In this document: in pieces, positions 33,401 through 44,849 of the stretch
How positions within the stretch are numbered: the first letter of the stretch is position 1
Layout: each line of letters starts with the position of its first letter
DNA from: Scylla paramamosain
Taxonomy: Eukaryota > Arthropoda > Malacostraca > Decapoda > Portunidae
Length of the DNA: 64,000 nucleotides
NCBI RefSeq assembly: GCF_035594125.1
Contig: NW_026973739.1
Location: 62,001 to 126,000, forward strand
Reading direction: 5' to 3'
Program-made: the position numbers and the translations under genes
Notes under the pieces: generated by a model
Database searches by the model: none
Told to the model about the DNA's origin: nothing
The model's input: the letters and a program-made list of their open reading frames with translations, nothing else

Positions 33401-33683
33401 ATTTGTAGTCCCCTCCCCAGATGCGGAATATGATACTGGTGTAGGCGTCGCCATGACAATTTTGAAATTTTGAGGAGAGGGTGTTTGTGTTATTAGATGC
33501 TTGTAGTTTTGTGTGGAGGAAGAGAGTTGTCTTTAGAGGGCAGGCTGTGTTATGAGTCACAAAGGGAAACGTTCAGTGAGGTCACAGCTGGGTTTAATGA
33601 TAAGTTCACAGCACCCCTGGACAGTGCTTTAGACCTCACTGGGAGTAATTATCGTTTCGGCAGGTGTCTACTGCCTCCTCCTG
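30495..33683 (-). mobile_element. LINE family A copy 7 (near full length)
   Basis: The most complete copy, with poly(T) at 30498-30512 (the A-tail) and the 5' terminus at about 33683 (TGCCTCCTCCTGTG on the plus strand). Total length is about 3.19 kb, with a 5' UTR of about 230 bp, one long ORF and a short 3' UTR. Both edges abut the same (TGGTG)n satellite. I can use it as the length standard for the family. No clear target-site duplication can be called because the target is itself repetitive. Confidence 0.95.
30603..33454 (-). pseudogene. Endonuclease-RT ORF of LINE A copy 7
   Basis: The start ATG at 33454 (MATPTPVSYS) leads into the EEP domain (CNIRGLRSNF, FLTETQVS, CVYVRNDL at 33130-33340; [11 protein letters not shown] near 32930; GSSDHNLIS near 32690). 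The linker ([14 protein letters not shown]) is near 32420, the fingers near 31990 (VPEKGDRSNPSNYSPIALIS) and the palm near 31720 (MDISKAFERVWH). SGVPQGSVLSPTLFLLF lies near 31540 and SYADDT with YADD at 31464-31475. The C-terminus ends near 30603. About 100 bp of the fingers around KAYGPDGV is missing near 32090, and there are frameshifts near 32960, 32295 and 31600, so it cannot encode one protein although YADD is intact. The reaction would be target-primed reverse transcription. Confidence 0.9.
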
Positions 33684-34031
33684 TGTGGTGTGGTGCACTG
33701 TGGTGCAGTGTACACGGTGCGGTGTGGTGTGGTTCATTGTGGTGCAGTGTTGTGTGTTGTGGTGTGGTGCACATATGGTGTGGTGGGGTGTTGTGCATCG
33801 TGGTGTAGTGGGATGTGGTGCAGTGTGGTGTGATGTAGTGTAATGTGGTATGGTGCAGTGTGGTGTGGTGTGGTGTGGTGTGGTATGGTGCAGTGTGGAG
33901 TGGTGTAGTGTGGTGCAGAGTGGTGTGGTGTGGTGTGGTGCAGTGTGGTGTGGTGAACGTCTGGTGTGGAGAGGTGTGGTGCATTCTGGTGTGGTGGGTG
34001 TTATGCAGTGTGGTGCAGAGTGATGCGGCGG
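33684..34031. repeat. (TGGTG)n-type satellite, right block
   Basis: Same unit and same strand as 30031-30494. Together they are about 0.8 kb of satellite into which LINE A copy 7 was inserted. Confidence 0.9.
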
Positions 34032-34080
34032 ATGATTATGGAATGGTGATTTTGGCAGTGATGATGGTTGGTGATGATAG

Positions 34081-34175
34081 TGGTTGTGGTGGTGGTGGTG
34101 GTGGCGGTAGTGGCAGTGCTGCTGCTGCTACTGCTGATGATGATGATGATAATGATGATGATGATGATGATGGGA
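34081..34175. repeat. Compound (GGT)n(GCT)n(GAT)n microsatellite
   Basis: Successive runs of GGT, GCT/ACT and GAT triplets. Its Asp-rich or Ser-rich frames are repeat translations. Confidence 0.93.
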
Positions 34176-34441
34176 GGGAGAGCGAGGTCCTGACGGGGGT
34201 GTCAAGACAGGAGCACAAAGTGGTGTCAGGGCCGAAGATCATTTTGGAACTTTTAAACTTCCACTTGCTACAGTTTCTACCATGAATACCTGCCACGTAT
34301 TTTTGTCGCTATTTTCAATACAAGTGGTATTAGTAGTTGATCACATACGTCAACAAAAGATACTGTCAACGTGGCTGTTCTGTTCCGGTAAAGAAAAAAA
34401 CCCGTTTGCAGGGACAGACGGGTAGGCGGAGTCAGGCTGGT

Positions 34442-34442
<1 letters not shown>

Positions 34443-34503
<61 letters not shown>

Positions 34504-34989
34504 AGATAAGCTTTTCAAGACTCAGTATCTAGGCACAACGAGGAATAAGAAATGCAGGAGGAAGCCCCCTCCCTATTCTTGCTCCTCCTTGTGTACTACG
34601 TTTCTGTGTTTTCTGTTAATGAAGGGCCGTTAACATTTACTTATTAAAAAAAAAAAAAAAAAAGAAAAGAAAGAGATTCCAAGTCCGGAACTCTCGTGCG
34701 TGCACGAGTTCGCCTCTATCTCTACAGTATTGCCTGAGCACACACACACACACACACATACACACACACACACACACGAGATGCGTTTCTCAAGACTCAG
34801 TATCTAGGCACAAGGAGGAATAAGAAATGGAGGAGAAGGAAACCCTTCCCCCCTTCTTCCTCCTTCTTCTGTACTACCTTTCTGGGTTTTCTATTAATGA
34901 AGGGCCGTTAACATTTGCTTATCGAAATAAAAAAAATAAAGAAAAAGAAAGAATGAGAGATGTTAAGTCCGGAATTCGCGTGTGTGCAC

Positions 34990-35032
<43 letters not shown>

Positions 35033-35075
35033 CAGAATATCGGTGCAAATAAAAAAATAAATAAATTTGCCTCCA
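34443..35075. repeat. Two tandem ~300-bp units bounded by (CA)n
   Basis: Unit 1 (34443-34738) and unit 2 (34739 to about 35075) both start with (CA)n, then CGAGA, CAAGACTCAGTATCTAGGCA, AGGAATAAGAAATG, TTAATGAAGGGCCGTTAAC, an A-rich run, AAGTCCGGAA and finally TCCCTACAGT or TCTCTACAGT. Unit 2 carries a (GT)n insertion at 34990-35030. The units have diverged by several percent plus indels. No coding content. Confidence 0.85.
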
Positions 35076-35202
35076 TCCCTACAGTTTTGTCTAAGCTTCC
35101 TCCTCCTTCTTGTAATTCAGCTGTACAAGGACCTAAAGATTTAATTGTTGTTTTCAGGTTATGGTTATATGTAAATCGCTGGCAACTTCCACCACATCCT
35201 CT

Positions 35203-35302
35203 CTCTCTCTCTCTCTCTCTTTCTCTGAATAACGTGTCTAAACAATGAATAACGTGTTTAACCAATGAATAACGTGTCTAACCAATGAATAACATGTCTT
35301 TA
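35203..35302. repeat. (CT)n then 20-bp tandem repeat
   Basis: A short CT array (35203-35220) is followed from 35227 by almost four copies of GAATAACGTGTCTAACCAAT with one or two substitutions each. Confidence 0.9.
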
Positions 35303-35339
35303 CAGCTGCCATTTCTACAGTCGTTATTTATAAAGGTAA

Positions 35340-37324
35340 CTCCATATCCCTTTGTTCTTGGAACTTACACATTCCATGTCATACAGTGGGGGATTTTAAT
35401 ATTAATTTCCTTAATTATGAAAACGACAATATAAAGGAATTGATAAATATTTTTTGCTCTCATTCTGTTTCCATCTATCCTTAAGCCAACTCGAGTTACG
35501 GAACATCCTGCCATGCTAACTGACCATGTTTGGACAAACGATTCGACGAACAATTGAATAATTGTTTGAAGAGCGGAATTATTAATACAAATATAAAAGA
35601 CCATTTTCCAATCTTAATTTGTTTTAAAGCAAAGAGTAAAAAAGATAAAAATCAAGTAGTACGTAAAATAATTGTTAATAAGGATTGCATTGACGTATTT
35701 AAGTTAGAATTGACTAATTACAACTGGGAAGAGGAAATGAACTTAAGAGGTGTTGATGATGATTTTGATAAATATATGACTTCATTTACTATGTTGTATG
35801 GTAGGAATTTTCAGATTAAGGAATATAGAATTAAAGAAGCTCACGCGGGCAAGCCTTACATTGCTTCAGCCATACGGCAGTCAATAAAGCAACGCAATAA
35901 ATTACAAAAAATTATCTGCGAGGTGGCCCTTGACATACACAAGGCAGTTTAAAAGATACAGGAACATGCACACGACAGTAAATAGGGAAGCTGAAAACAA
36001 GTACTACAGTGAGACACTAAAATCAAATGCTAGTAATAACAGGAAAACATGGGATGTAATTAATGATCTTATGGGAAGATGCAAAGAGATCCAAACTCCC
36101 ATCACATTTGACCTTTGACGGGGAATCAATGACTGACAACCAAAAAATTGCCAATGGTTTTAACACGTCTTTCAATGATGTTGCCGAACAACTGGCACAA
36201 AACTTACCTCCATAAGCGAGATCATTTGGAGAATTCTTACCCGAACCTCTCCATCACTCTATGTATTTATCCCCAACATCAGTAGGAGAAGTAGAGAAAT
36301 TATAAAGAAGCTGAAGTCTACCTCATCCGGCCATGACGATATTCACCCTAAAATTGTCAAAGAATGTGCAGAAATTATAGCATTTTTTTTTTGTACACAT
36401 TACTAACAGGTAATTTGAAGACTGTTTTTCCCAACCAGTTAAAAGTTTCCAAAGTTATTCCAGTTTTCATGAAAAGTATAAATACACTACCACACAATTT
36501 TAGACCAATTTCAATGCTAACAACATTTAGTAAATATTCGAAAAAGTAATGGTCAAGCATTGAAGAGACTACTTAACCCATTATGACATACTAACTAATG
36601 ACCAATATGGATTTAGATCAGAATATTCAACAGAGTTACATAAACTGTGTCAGTCATTTTATAACACTCTTGATAACAAGATGTACCAGATAACACTTTT
36701 TTGTGACTTAGCTAAAGCATTTGACACGATCTCGCACACCATCTTACTGGAAAAGTTATCTACTGATGTGAATAGAGGCACTGCTAACAAATTGTTTGAA
36801 AGTTATCTTTGTGACAGGAGGCAATATTTAAGTACAAATGATCATGAGTCATCTCTAACAACAATCCATCATGGAGTTCCACAAGGATCAGTATTGGGAG
36901 CTTTTGCTCTTTTTGGTTTATACAAATTATTTAGTAAGATGTAGCACGAAATTAGATTTCCTTTTATTTGCAGATGACACTAAGATATATATTAGTGGGC
37001 AAGATCTCAGAGAGTTACAAGGTACTATAAACAGTGAACTCGTCCATGTATATAACTGGATTAATAGTAACAAATTTACATTCAATATTGACAAAAATCA
37101 CTACATGTTATCACATACTAGGACACATAACCAAATTACTAATATAACCGTTAAGATCAACAGCTTAGAAGTACACAGAGAAAGAAAAATTAAGTTCTTA
37201 AGGTTATTATTGATGATACTTTAAGATGGAAGGCTCACATTGATTGTATTAAACAAAAGAATTATAAATTGATAGGGATAACATATATTATAAGAAAGAA
37301 ACTAAGCTCTAACAATATAAGATC
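35340..37324 (+). pseudogene. LINE family E copy 1: endonuclease end, linker and RT
   Basis: The frame pieces run in order: GDFNINFLNYEND (endonuclease Asp-Asn block, about 35388), a long linker in one open frame of 140 codons (35530-35952), TWDVINDLMGR (about 36050), LKSTSSGHDDIHPKIVKE (about 36310), NFRPISMLTTFSKY (about 36500), DQYGFRSEYSTE (36600), LFCDLAKAFDTISH (palm, 36700), HHGVPQGSVLG (36870), FADDTKIYISG (about 36970) and WINSNKFTFNIDKNHYM (37060). The YxDD-type box is intact as FADD. Stops at 35941 and 36116, the change after 36944 and others break it. At 37324, within the post-palm SLY block, it is interrupted by microsatellites. The clade is within the CR1/Jockey superfamily, not resolved further. 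Confidence 0.85.
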
Positions 37325-37637
<313 letters not shown>

Positions 37638-37960
37638 GGCCTGTCCACACTTACTCTATTGTGCAGCGATATGGGGAGGGGCATGTTACATATTTCTACA
37701 AAATCTGTAACAGAAAAAGAATAAAATAAAATATTAAGAATTATGTATTTTGGTTGCAAGTATGAACACACTGATCCATACTTTAGAAACAACTATTTAT
37801 TGAAATTAGATGACTTCATAGCCTGCTGCACTCCTGTCTTTGTTTATAATGCATTGCATAACTAGCCAGTAGCCATAGAATATTCTCGTATGCATCACAA
37901 CATCGACACCAGAACTCGGCATGAGCTCAGACTGCCACGGTGCCGGACGTCCCAGAGTGT
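37638..37960 (+). pseudogene. LINE family E copy 1: C-terminal part
   Basis: Continues the element after the microsatellite. In one frame it reads [13 protein letters not shown] (the YC..IWG block that follows SLYYSLI..YL in LINE RTs), then MYFGCKYEHTDPYFRNN, LLKLDDFIACCTPVFVYNAL and NIDTRTRHELRLPRCRTSQS. That is the usual C-terminal N.R....L.+P..+T motif. It ends before a second triplet microsatellite. Confidence 0.8.
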
Positions 37961-37975
37961 GATGGGCGTTGGATT

Positions 37976-38305
<330 letters not shown>

Positions 38306-38484
38306 AAGTCAGTACAGTAGGAAGGTAAGGAATCATGGACAGCTGACTCTAAGTCAGAGAAATTTGCAAAATAGAGCTGGTGACATACTTTACAGTGGAA
38401 ATATTAGCTTTTGAGGTACAGATTCTTTTGAAAATCTTTGGCATAATATCCTGGTGTAGTGTTTCCGAATGAATGAATGAATGA

Positions 38485-38991
38485 ATGAATGAATGGAAGA
38501 AATTAAGGAGCACAGATTTGGAATGGAAAAGTGTCATGACACTGTGGAAGAGTGACGACCCTTCGCATATTTCACAGAGACAGACATGGGTTCAAGAAAG
38601 AGGAAGTAATGACGACCCATCAAGGTTTTATAAATGTAAGGTGTTGGAGATAAATGGAATAAAGGCACAGACAAACTCCTCGAAGCAACCTTATGTATCA
38701 ATGATAGCTCGCACACGTCGGTTTTCGTTAATGGTACAAAGGCAAAACTGAAGTCGGAGAAAAATAAAGGCCTACTTGTTCTGTTTTGTAATAAAAAAAA
38801 AAAATCGTAAACATCCCCGACAAAATACTGAAGACCGTCAGCGAATTCAAGGACGAGTGGTCGACCGTGCGAGGTTTAAAGTTAGGATGGTAGTATTTAC
38901 CTTAAAAGTTCAATGTGATATGCATTGTAGACCCTGTGTGATCGAAAAGGAATTTGGACCACAATTGCATCTGAAACGAGCATGGAACTAA
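38485..38991 (+). pseudogene. Unrecognised frame, 168 codons, one in-frame TGA
   Basis: An ATG at 38485 opens a frame that runs to 38991 and is broken only by a TGA at 38749-38751. The protein is polar and Lys/Arg-rich. The first half has PSHISQRQTWVQERGSNDDP and RFYKCKVLEINGIKAQT; the second has HPRQNTEDRQRIQGRVVD and a cysteine cluster near the end (CDMHCRPC). A GAATGAATGAATG repeat precedes the ATG, so the true start is uncertain. I do not recognise the family. The even composition and long frame look like decayed coding sequence rather than chance. It lies on the strand opposite to the adjacent Gypsy element and abuts that element's 3' side. Confidence 0.4.
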
Positions 38992-39823
38992 AGAGTAGAT
39001 ATTAATGAAGGATATTTGTTCCAGTAAATATAGGTAGAAAGGGAGAAATTACCCTGTGCCAAAGTTAAGACATACAATAAATCCTTAACAGACAAAAACG
39101 AAGTCACCCCACCACGGGAAGCATCTACTACATTGCTGATAATTAATTCATTAGTATGCATGATAGAGGTAACAGGTTTCCAAAGCAGAAAGTAATACGG
39201 AAACTTCGTGAAAAATATAATGCTTTTGTAACCTAGCAAAAGCTTCAGTAATGGAACTCCGAAGTTGTTTAGTGTAATTAAGCATGGTATGTACCTTATG
39301 ATTCAAGCGTTCAATATTGTTGAAATCTAATTGAACTATTCTATTTGTTGACATAGCTGCTGCAACCAACTCGGTATAACGATTCTGTAATTTCTTTACA
39401 TCACTATCTAAGGTAGTTCCGAAAACCGTGCGAGATAGTTTTTTTTTTCATTTCCATCTACCAGCCCTATCTTGGAACGTTGAACAGTCGTAAAGGTCTC
39501 ATCAGGTCTTCAGAGCATCCAAAACAGTATCTATTACAAACTTGAGTCTGTCACCAGGTAAATGTTTGAGACTGTCATGGTATTGGTTATTAGAGTGTTC
39601 GTTTCCCAAGTCATTTATGGAAAATGCTAGTTAATCTACTAATTCTAACAATTTTTTGGGATATTTCAATGAAGTCGGTGTATGGATATCTGATCCATAA
39701 GTAGTCTTCCACCAAGGAATATTTAAGCAAGTAAGTTAGTACGATTTCGCAAATTGTAGTTCTGAGTATGTGTAGGAGAATCAAGACACATAGCTCGCGA
39801 AAGGGAAGTAGCTTCGGCTAAGC
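38988..39823 (-). other. Downstream region of the Gypsy element
   Basis: Two overlapping minus-strand frames (39151-39369 and 38988-39239) follow the integrase. Their composition (alternating hydrophobic and polar helices, NNIERLNHKVHTMLN) suggests a third ORF such as the envelope-like gene some Gypsy elements carry, but there is no diagnostic motif, and I see no signal peptide or cleavage site. It may simply be a 3' untranslated region. The rest (39400-39823) has no readable frame. Confidence 0.3.
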
Positions 39824-40900
39824 TCACGTTCGCTTAAATGTTGGTCTGTCATTATTCGCCAATTCTACCTTATTAAACACTGGATCAAAAACTTCAAATT
39901 TACTGCCATACAAAGGAATACAAAGGAAAGCCAAACAGCAACAGACCTTTTGGTCCTTGCAAGGCTGTTTGCCATGGAGGCGTTTAAGGACGAGACGAGG
40001 CCCTTCAAATTTAGGAGATAATTTAGAACGCCTCTCGGGGACCTGAATCATTGCTGAGTTACCTAGCTGTAGCTCTACTGGAGAAGCATGTTTATGTTGC
40101 TTTACAGCCATGGCCGTTTTTGACTCTTGAATCGCGTTTTCACCTCCCTATGGATGTCCGAGAAAACTTGAAAAAGAGCTTTTCCATAGTCATCCTCATT
40201 ATACACAGGATATTGAGGTTTGTTGAGATCATACAGGAGCCTCAACTCCTGTCCATACGCAATATAATGGGGATAATGTCCTGCTGACTCACAAACGTTG
40301 TCATTTATGCAGGAGGCAACATATGTTAACCAATCTTCCCAGGTGTCTAACAAACTTTCTACCACTGGTCGCAGCACTTCAAGGATTTTTCTATTGCAAC
40401 GCTTTACTAATCCATTGCTCGCAGGATGGTGAGTTGTTATATATGTGTGTGTTATGTTGTACTGACTGCATATTTCTGATAGTAGTGCATTGCGGAACTC
40501 AGTTCCTTTCTCACTTAATAAAACTCGAGGTGTTGGGTAAACCAGGAATAGCTTGCAGTCTTTTCTTTCAGGGACGCTAGTACAACGTAGCGAGAAAAAA
40601 TGATCAACGCCATCAGAATCCTGATTGCTAAGAGGTAGTTGCAAAAGGACTATCCGCACCACATCCTAGGGCTTTGTGGGTAAAAGATACTCAAGAATCG
40701 GTGCAGGCTTCAGCACCATACCTTTATTCTGTGCGTATTTAGTTCACAGTTCATCATGCTTTTCAATGTCTACACGCATAGTTGGCCAATAATAATGTAC
40801 ACGTGCAGCAGCTAAAGTACGATCCTTCCCGGGTGACCGGCAACAGAGGAATCATGTACCAGTTGCAAGATGGTAAAAAATCCTCCGAAATTACTATTTA
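39824..40900 (-). pseudogene. Gypsy integrase
   Basis: The 186-codon minus-strand frame 40102-40662 covers most of the DDE core. It contains GTEFRNALLSEICSQYNITH and HHPASNGLVKRCNR, the strongly conserved region around the second and third acidic residues. The second Asp of the usual LSD.GTEF block reads Glu (LLSEKGTEF). RKILEVLRP and INDNVCESAGHYPHYIAYG follow. A weak zinc-finger stretch (VHYYWPTMRVDIEKH) lies near 40760-40800. A C-terminal chromatin-binding type region with VELQLGNSAMIQVPERRSKL is in the frame 39824-40111. The enzyme would insert the cDNA into chromosomes. Frameshifts and the altered acidic residue make it inactive. Confidence 0.85.
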
Positions 40901-41099
40901 TGTTACTGGGTAGCGCTTATCCTGCCAGTAGCAGCAAAGGAGACCATCATTGTTGAATAAAAATTATGATATAGGTATTTTTAATATAGGAAGACTGACC
41001 TCATCCCATAGTTCAGGTTGATGAACAATTTTACCCCATACATCACGTTGGTATTGAGGGGTTGCCAGTTCCTGTATTGCGATTTATTTATTTATTTTT

Positions 41100-42600
41100 T
41101 TTTTATTGGTGGTGTCTGAGGTGTTACTGATCCTATAGGTACGTTATGAGAAAGCGAATCAGCCACTCTGTTGGCTCGACCTGGCACGTTGAGCGGTTCT
41201 TGGATAGTTACATCCTAACGAGCGAGTCTACCCGAGTTTTTTGCCCTCGAAAAGTTTAGTGACAGCTGTATGATCAGTACAAATAGTTACTGGATATTGA
41301 AATATTTTATCTTTTAAAATTTTAAAGCCCAAACGATAACGACTGCTTGCTGATGAGCCACAGAGTAATTAGACTCAGTGGAATTTAAAGTTTTACTAGC
41401 CTAGCCTATGACTCTGTTTTTGCCCCTTTCGTCTGTTTGTTATAATACTGCACCAAGACCCATCGCACTAGCATCCGTGTACATAATAATAAGTGGAGCT
41501 GTATAATCCGGGAAGGCGAGAACATGTGAGTTGGTGAGAGTAAACCTAAGGCTATGAAAACTTTATTCCTGGGCAGCATTTCATTGGAAAGGTACGGCCT
41601 TCTTTAACATAGTAATTAAAGGCGACGCCATGCTGGGAGAACCTTTGACAAATGATCTGTAGTATCCACATAACCGTAAGAAGGATCGGACATTATCTAC
41701 AGTTTTAGGGGTTGCAAAGTTTTTAACTGCCTTAACTTTATCATCCATAGTGCAAATACCATTAACATCAACTACGTGCCCTAAAAAGGAGATGGATTTA
41801 CGCAGGAAATCACATTTGAATCATTTTGCCTTTAGTCCGTCTTCTTCTCTTAGCAAGACCGATTCTAATCTGGTGAGGTGAGAGTTAGTATCTTCGTTGA
41901 AGATTATCAAGCTGTCCAGGTAGGCATAAACATTTTCACCAATCATGGACGCGAATAAGGTGTTCATTATCCTCTGGAAGATAATTGGTATAGATTTTAA
42001 TCCGAAAGGCATGCGTAACCATTCAAAATATCTTTTAGGTCTGCTGAATGCGTTATTTCCCTGGACTCAGGTGCCAGGGGTACCTGCCAGTAGCCACTCA
42101 ATAAGTCTAGGTTACTGAAAACACAGTTTCCTCATCCTAAAGACATAAGAAGATCCTTCAGGGCAGGAAGAAAATAACGATCATCTTCAGTGACTTTATT
42201 TACCTGTCTAAAATCAATTACAGGACGATAAGTGCCATCCTTTTTGGGTACAAAAAAGTGAAGGAGATTGGGAATGCTGAATAACCCCTTATTTTAACAT
42301 TTATTTTATTTGTTTGTCTACAACTTTGCGCTGGCTATGAGGAAGACGATACGCCTGGATATAGACGGGTTGTGTATCTGGTTTGAGTTTGACGTATGTT
42401 GAGCGTTGTGAGTGCTCCCCAAGGATTCCCTGGCTAATGCAATCACGTCGCAGGAGTTCCAGGAACGAATGTTTTGACTCCGGGTAGTCCACGACGTTGA
42501 CAAATTAACTAAGGGTAGGGGGCCCATACTTTGTTCGATGTCACCGGCTGATATATGCATGCACCGAAGCGAGACAAGCAGCCTCAGGCAAAATCTTTTG
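41100..42600 (-). pseudogene. Gypsy reverse transcriptase and RNase H
   Basis: Order on the minus strand: YVKLKPDTQPVYIQAYRLPH (RT N-terminus, about 42330-42400), a broken stretch with LIEWLLAG (the LL.G.WQ block), MPFGLKSIPIIFQRIMN (41960-42012; family consensus MPFGL.NAP.TFQR.M), and YLDS at 41911-41922 in place of Y[LV]DD, so the second catalytic Asp is lost. FLGHVVDVNGI is near 41770 and FLRLCGYYRSFVKG near 41670. RNase H follows with MYTDASAMGLGAVL near 41460-41500 and GRANRVADSLSHN near 41150-41190. Many stops break it. This is a standard Ty3/Gypsy pol layout. Confidence 0.88.
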
Positions 42601-43024
42601 ATCATTCACTAAAGCTCGAGTAACAAATACTCTTTTTGTTCAAATCTTATCGGACCACCAGAAGTATTTACTGCAAGAACAGTGGTCTGACTGTCCTCAT
42701 GGACTGTGTTTAATGTAAGCTCCACAGCTAATCTACCCATTCATCTGGGGCCTTCCAGGCAAACATCACATCCTATGGGAATATTTGGAATGGATAATGG
42801 TATATGGACAGCGGTACGGTCAGGAATTAAATGATTACCTATTACCATGGCTTTAATTGATTTCCAACCAGTTGTGATGTCTCTTTCATAAATTATTTCA
42901 GGCGAACTGTCAGTTGGGTATCCATCGCCTTAAAATATCTCACTCCAATCTTCTCCAATCTTCTCCAATGTGGTTCGTCTTTAACCTATAAGCCCATCTG
43001 AAGGCAAGCTGAAATAAAAATAAT
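42601..43024 (-). other. Gypsy pol, poorly readable spacer between PR and RT
   Basis: No long frame is left. Position and strand place it between the protease and the RT of the Gypsy element. A short tandem ATCTTCTCCA occurs twice near 42950-42970. Confidence 0.45.
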
Positions 43025-43065
43025 AGGTAATAATAATAATAATGATAATAATAATAATAATAATG

Positions 43066-43108
<43 letters not shown>

Positions 43109-43125
43109 TAATAATAATAATCATT
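43025..43125. repeat. (ATA)n microsatellite with ATG interruptions
   Basis: About 33 triplets, mostly AAT/ATA, inside the Gypsy pol region. Confidence 0.95.
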
Positions 43126-43149
43126 ATAACATAAAAATCCATTCTCATA

Positions 43150-43400
43150 ACCTTGCAGTTCTTATCTAGCTCAATAGGGTAGCAACACCCAATATTTTAA
43201 GAGGGGTTTGGGAAACACCCAATAACTTGGTTTTAGTGGGTTTCAGAAGCAAACGTCCGCCACGCAACGCGCTTTTTAGGGCTAAATAGGATTCTTCCGA
43301 CAGCACATTTACCGACGCGTCAATGTCTACGGTAAATTAAGCCTTCAAAAACCCTTCTTGTACAGGGAGAACCATTGCGCTCGTCTGAGTACAGGCAGCA
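43150..43400 (-). pseudogene. Gypsy aspartic protease
   Basis: The minus-strand frame reads FTVDIDASVNVLSEESYLAL at about 43285-43340. The active-site triad D-[ST]-G in retroviral-type proteases is DIDAS here (43313-43327), so Thr and Gly are both replaced. ALRGGRLLLKPTKTKLLGV and ILGVATLL (flap and C-terminal ILG block) follow near 43175-43270. A stop interrupts just upstream of the active site. Such proteases cut the Gag-Pol precursor; this one cannot work. Confidence 0.78.
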
Positions 43401-43470
43401 ACTAGAGAAGCGTGAATCGCCTTTCCTGCTGGCTCAGCAATTCTCACCTGCGACTATGTTCTCTTGATGT

Positions 43471-44849
43471 TTAACCTGGTTTGGTGTGGACGGGGCTTGT
43501 GGCTTCCCCCGGCTGGGTACCTACTGAAGCGCCACTAGTCCTTTGTTGTGTCTGTACCCTTTGTTGCAAGTTTTCCACCGCGTTACACTCATCAGTAGAA
43601 TGGGTGCTAATGTTGTGCACACGGCAGTATTTAGCAACTACACCAGATGCAGTAGCATTTCCCCGAATGTTGCTACTGTTAACTATTCGGTCAGCTACTG
43701 AGGCCCTCTTAGGACGAATAGTGGCATCATTCCTTGCCCTTGAAGCTGGAACTAAAACAGCTACCGAGGGCTGAGGATTGACACTGGGTTGTGTTGTTTT
43801 CCTCAGTTTTTTCTTGTCCTTCTGTTTGATAAAGCACCTGTTTGCTGTGTGTCCGGGTTTATTGCAATGATGACACGTTAGCACAGCTGTGTTGTCTCTG
43901 ACCGCAGCGGCATAAGACTCTACATCTGGATCTTATCCAGGAGATGCTGGTCGAGTGGCGGCGACGATAGACGCAGTATAACGAGCATTTTTCGCGCTTT
44001 CACCTATTTTTTTTTTTTTTTTTATAAAACTCAAGGAAATTGTTACCACGCTTAAATTTTAATTCTAGGGAAAGTCTCAGCCTTTAAAACTAGAATGTAG
44101 GAAAAAATATCCCCCCTCCCACAAAAAAAAAAAATCTTGACAATGAGGGTGTCTTGATTAATCCACCCACTGTCACTTTGGATTCTTACAATATCTGCAG
44201 CTGTTTGACTAGCAATGACTTGTGCCTCGAGTCTTCCTTTCGCGAAAGTGGACTGAGCAAGGCTCTCACAGACTGCATTTATACCCTGGACCACATGAGT
44301 TTTGACATAATCGTCAGAGGTTTGCAGGAAGTGATTTTTAAATGCACCATAGTCCTTATCCTCTGCTGGCTCTGTGAATGTACTTGAGTCCTTTAAATAA
44401 TGGCCAGAGAGCCAGGTTGAAGTTTTCATCTGACAAAAGAAATTTTATCATCCTACTCAAAGATACTAGCTTGAGTAATTACATTCTCGCACTGAACAAT
44501 ACATTTTCGGGCTCAGCACCCTGAATCTGTTCCCGAAAATGGGACTACATCAATGATGGCAGAGAGTACTTTAAGAGGTACTCTCATTGCACCTTGGGTG
44601 AGTTGTGGTCCAGCACTAGTACCATGGGAGGTAGTTGCTGTAATATTTGCTATAGAAATGATGTTAATAGGTAATTTAGACATGGTTCCTTTAGGAAGTC
44701 GGTGGTGTCGAGTACCACTCCTTAGATCACGGTTGTCATCACTCTCGCTAGACTCATCCTCCACATTACTCGGCTCAAAAAACTCATTATCTTCTAACGC
44801 GGGGGGATACAGCCTGAGCAATATGCAATTGCTCAAATTCTCCAGCTAA
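43471..44849 (-). pseudogene. Gypsy Gag with CCHC zinc knuckle
   Basis: The N-terminal frame 44513-44836 is acidic and Ser-rich (EPSNVEDESSESDDNRDLRS). Frame 44052-44429 holds a capsid-like helical part (TWLSGHYLKDSSTF, YGAFKNHFLQTSDDYVKTHV). Frame 43471-43884 carries CHHCNKPGHTANRC at 43834-43875, a perfect C-x2-C-x4-H-x4-C nucleic-acid-binding knuckle, followed by a Lys-rich stretch and CRVHN..THSTDEC near 43590-43630, probably a second metal-binding motif. Frameshifts separate the three pieces. It would package element RNA in the particle. Confidence 0.8.

Noticed and set aside
30031..34031. The GT-rich satellite as telomeric sequence
   Set aside because: The arthropod telomere unit is TTAGG; the unit here is TGGTG-like and it lies internally with a LINE inside it.
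38749..38751. In-frame TGA as selenocysteine
   Set aside because: No Cys homologue known for the position and I could not identify a selenocysteine insertion element; a nonsense mutation is simpler.
38988..39369. A firm envelope-gene call downstream of the Gypsy integrase
   Set aside because: Position fits, but no signal peptide, cleavage site or family motif is visible; kept only as a low-confidence possibility.
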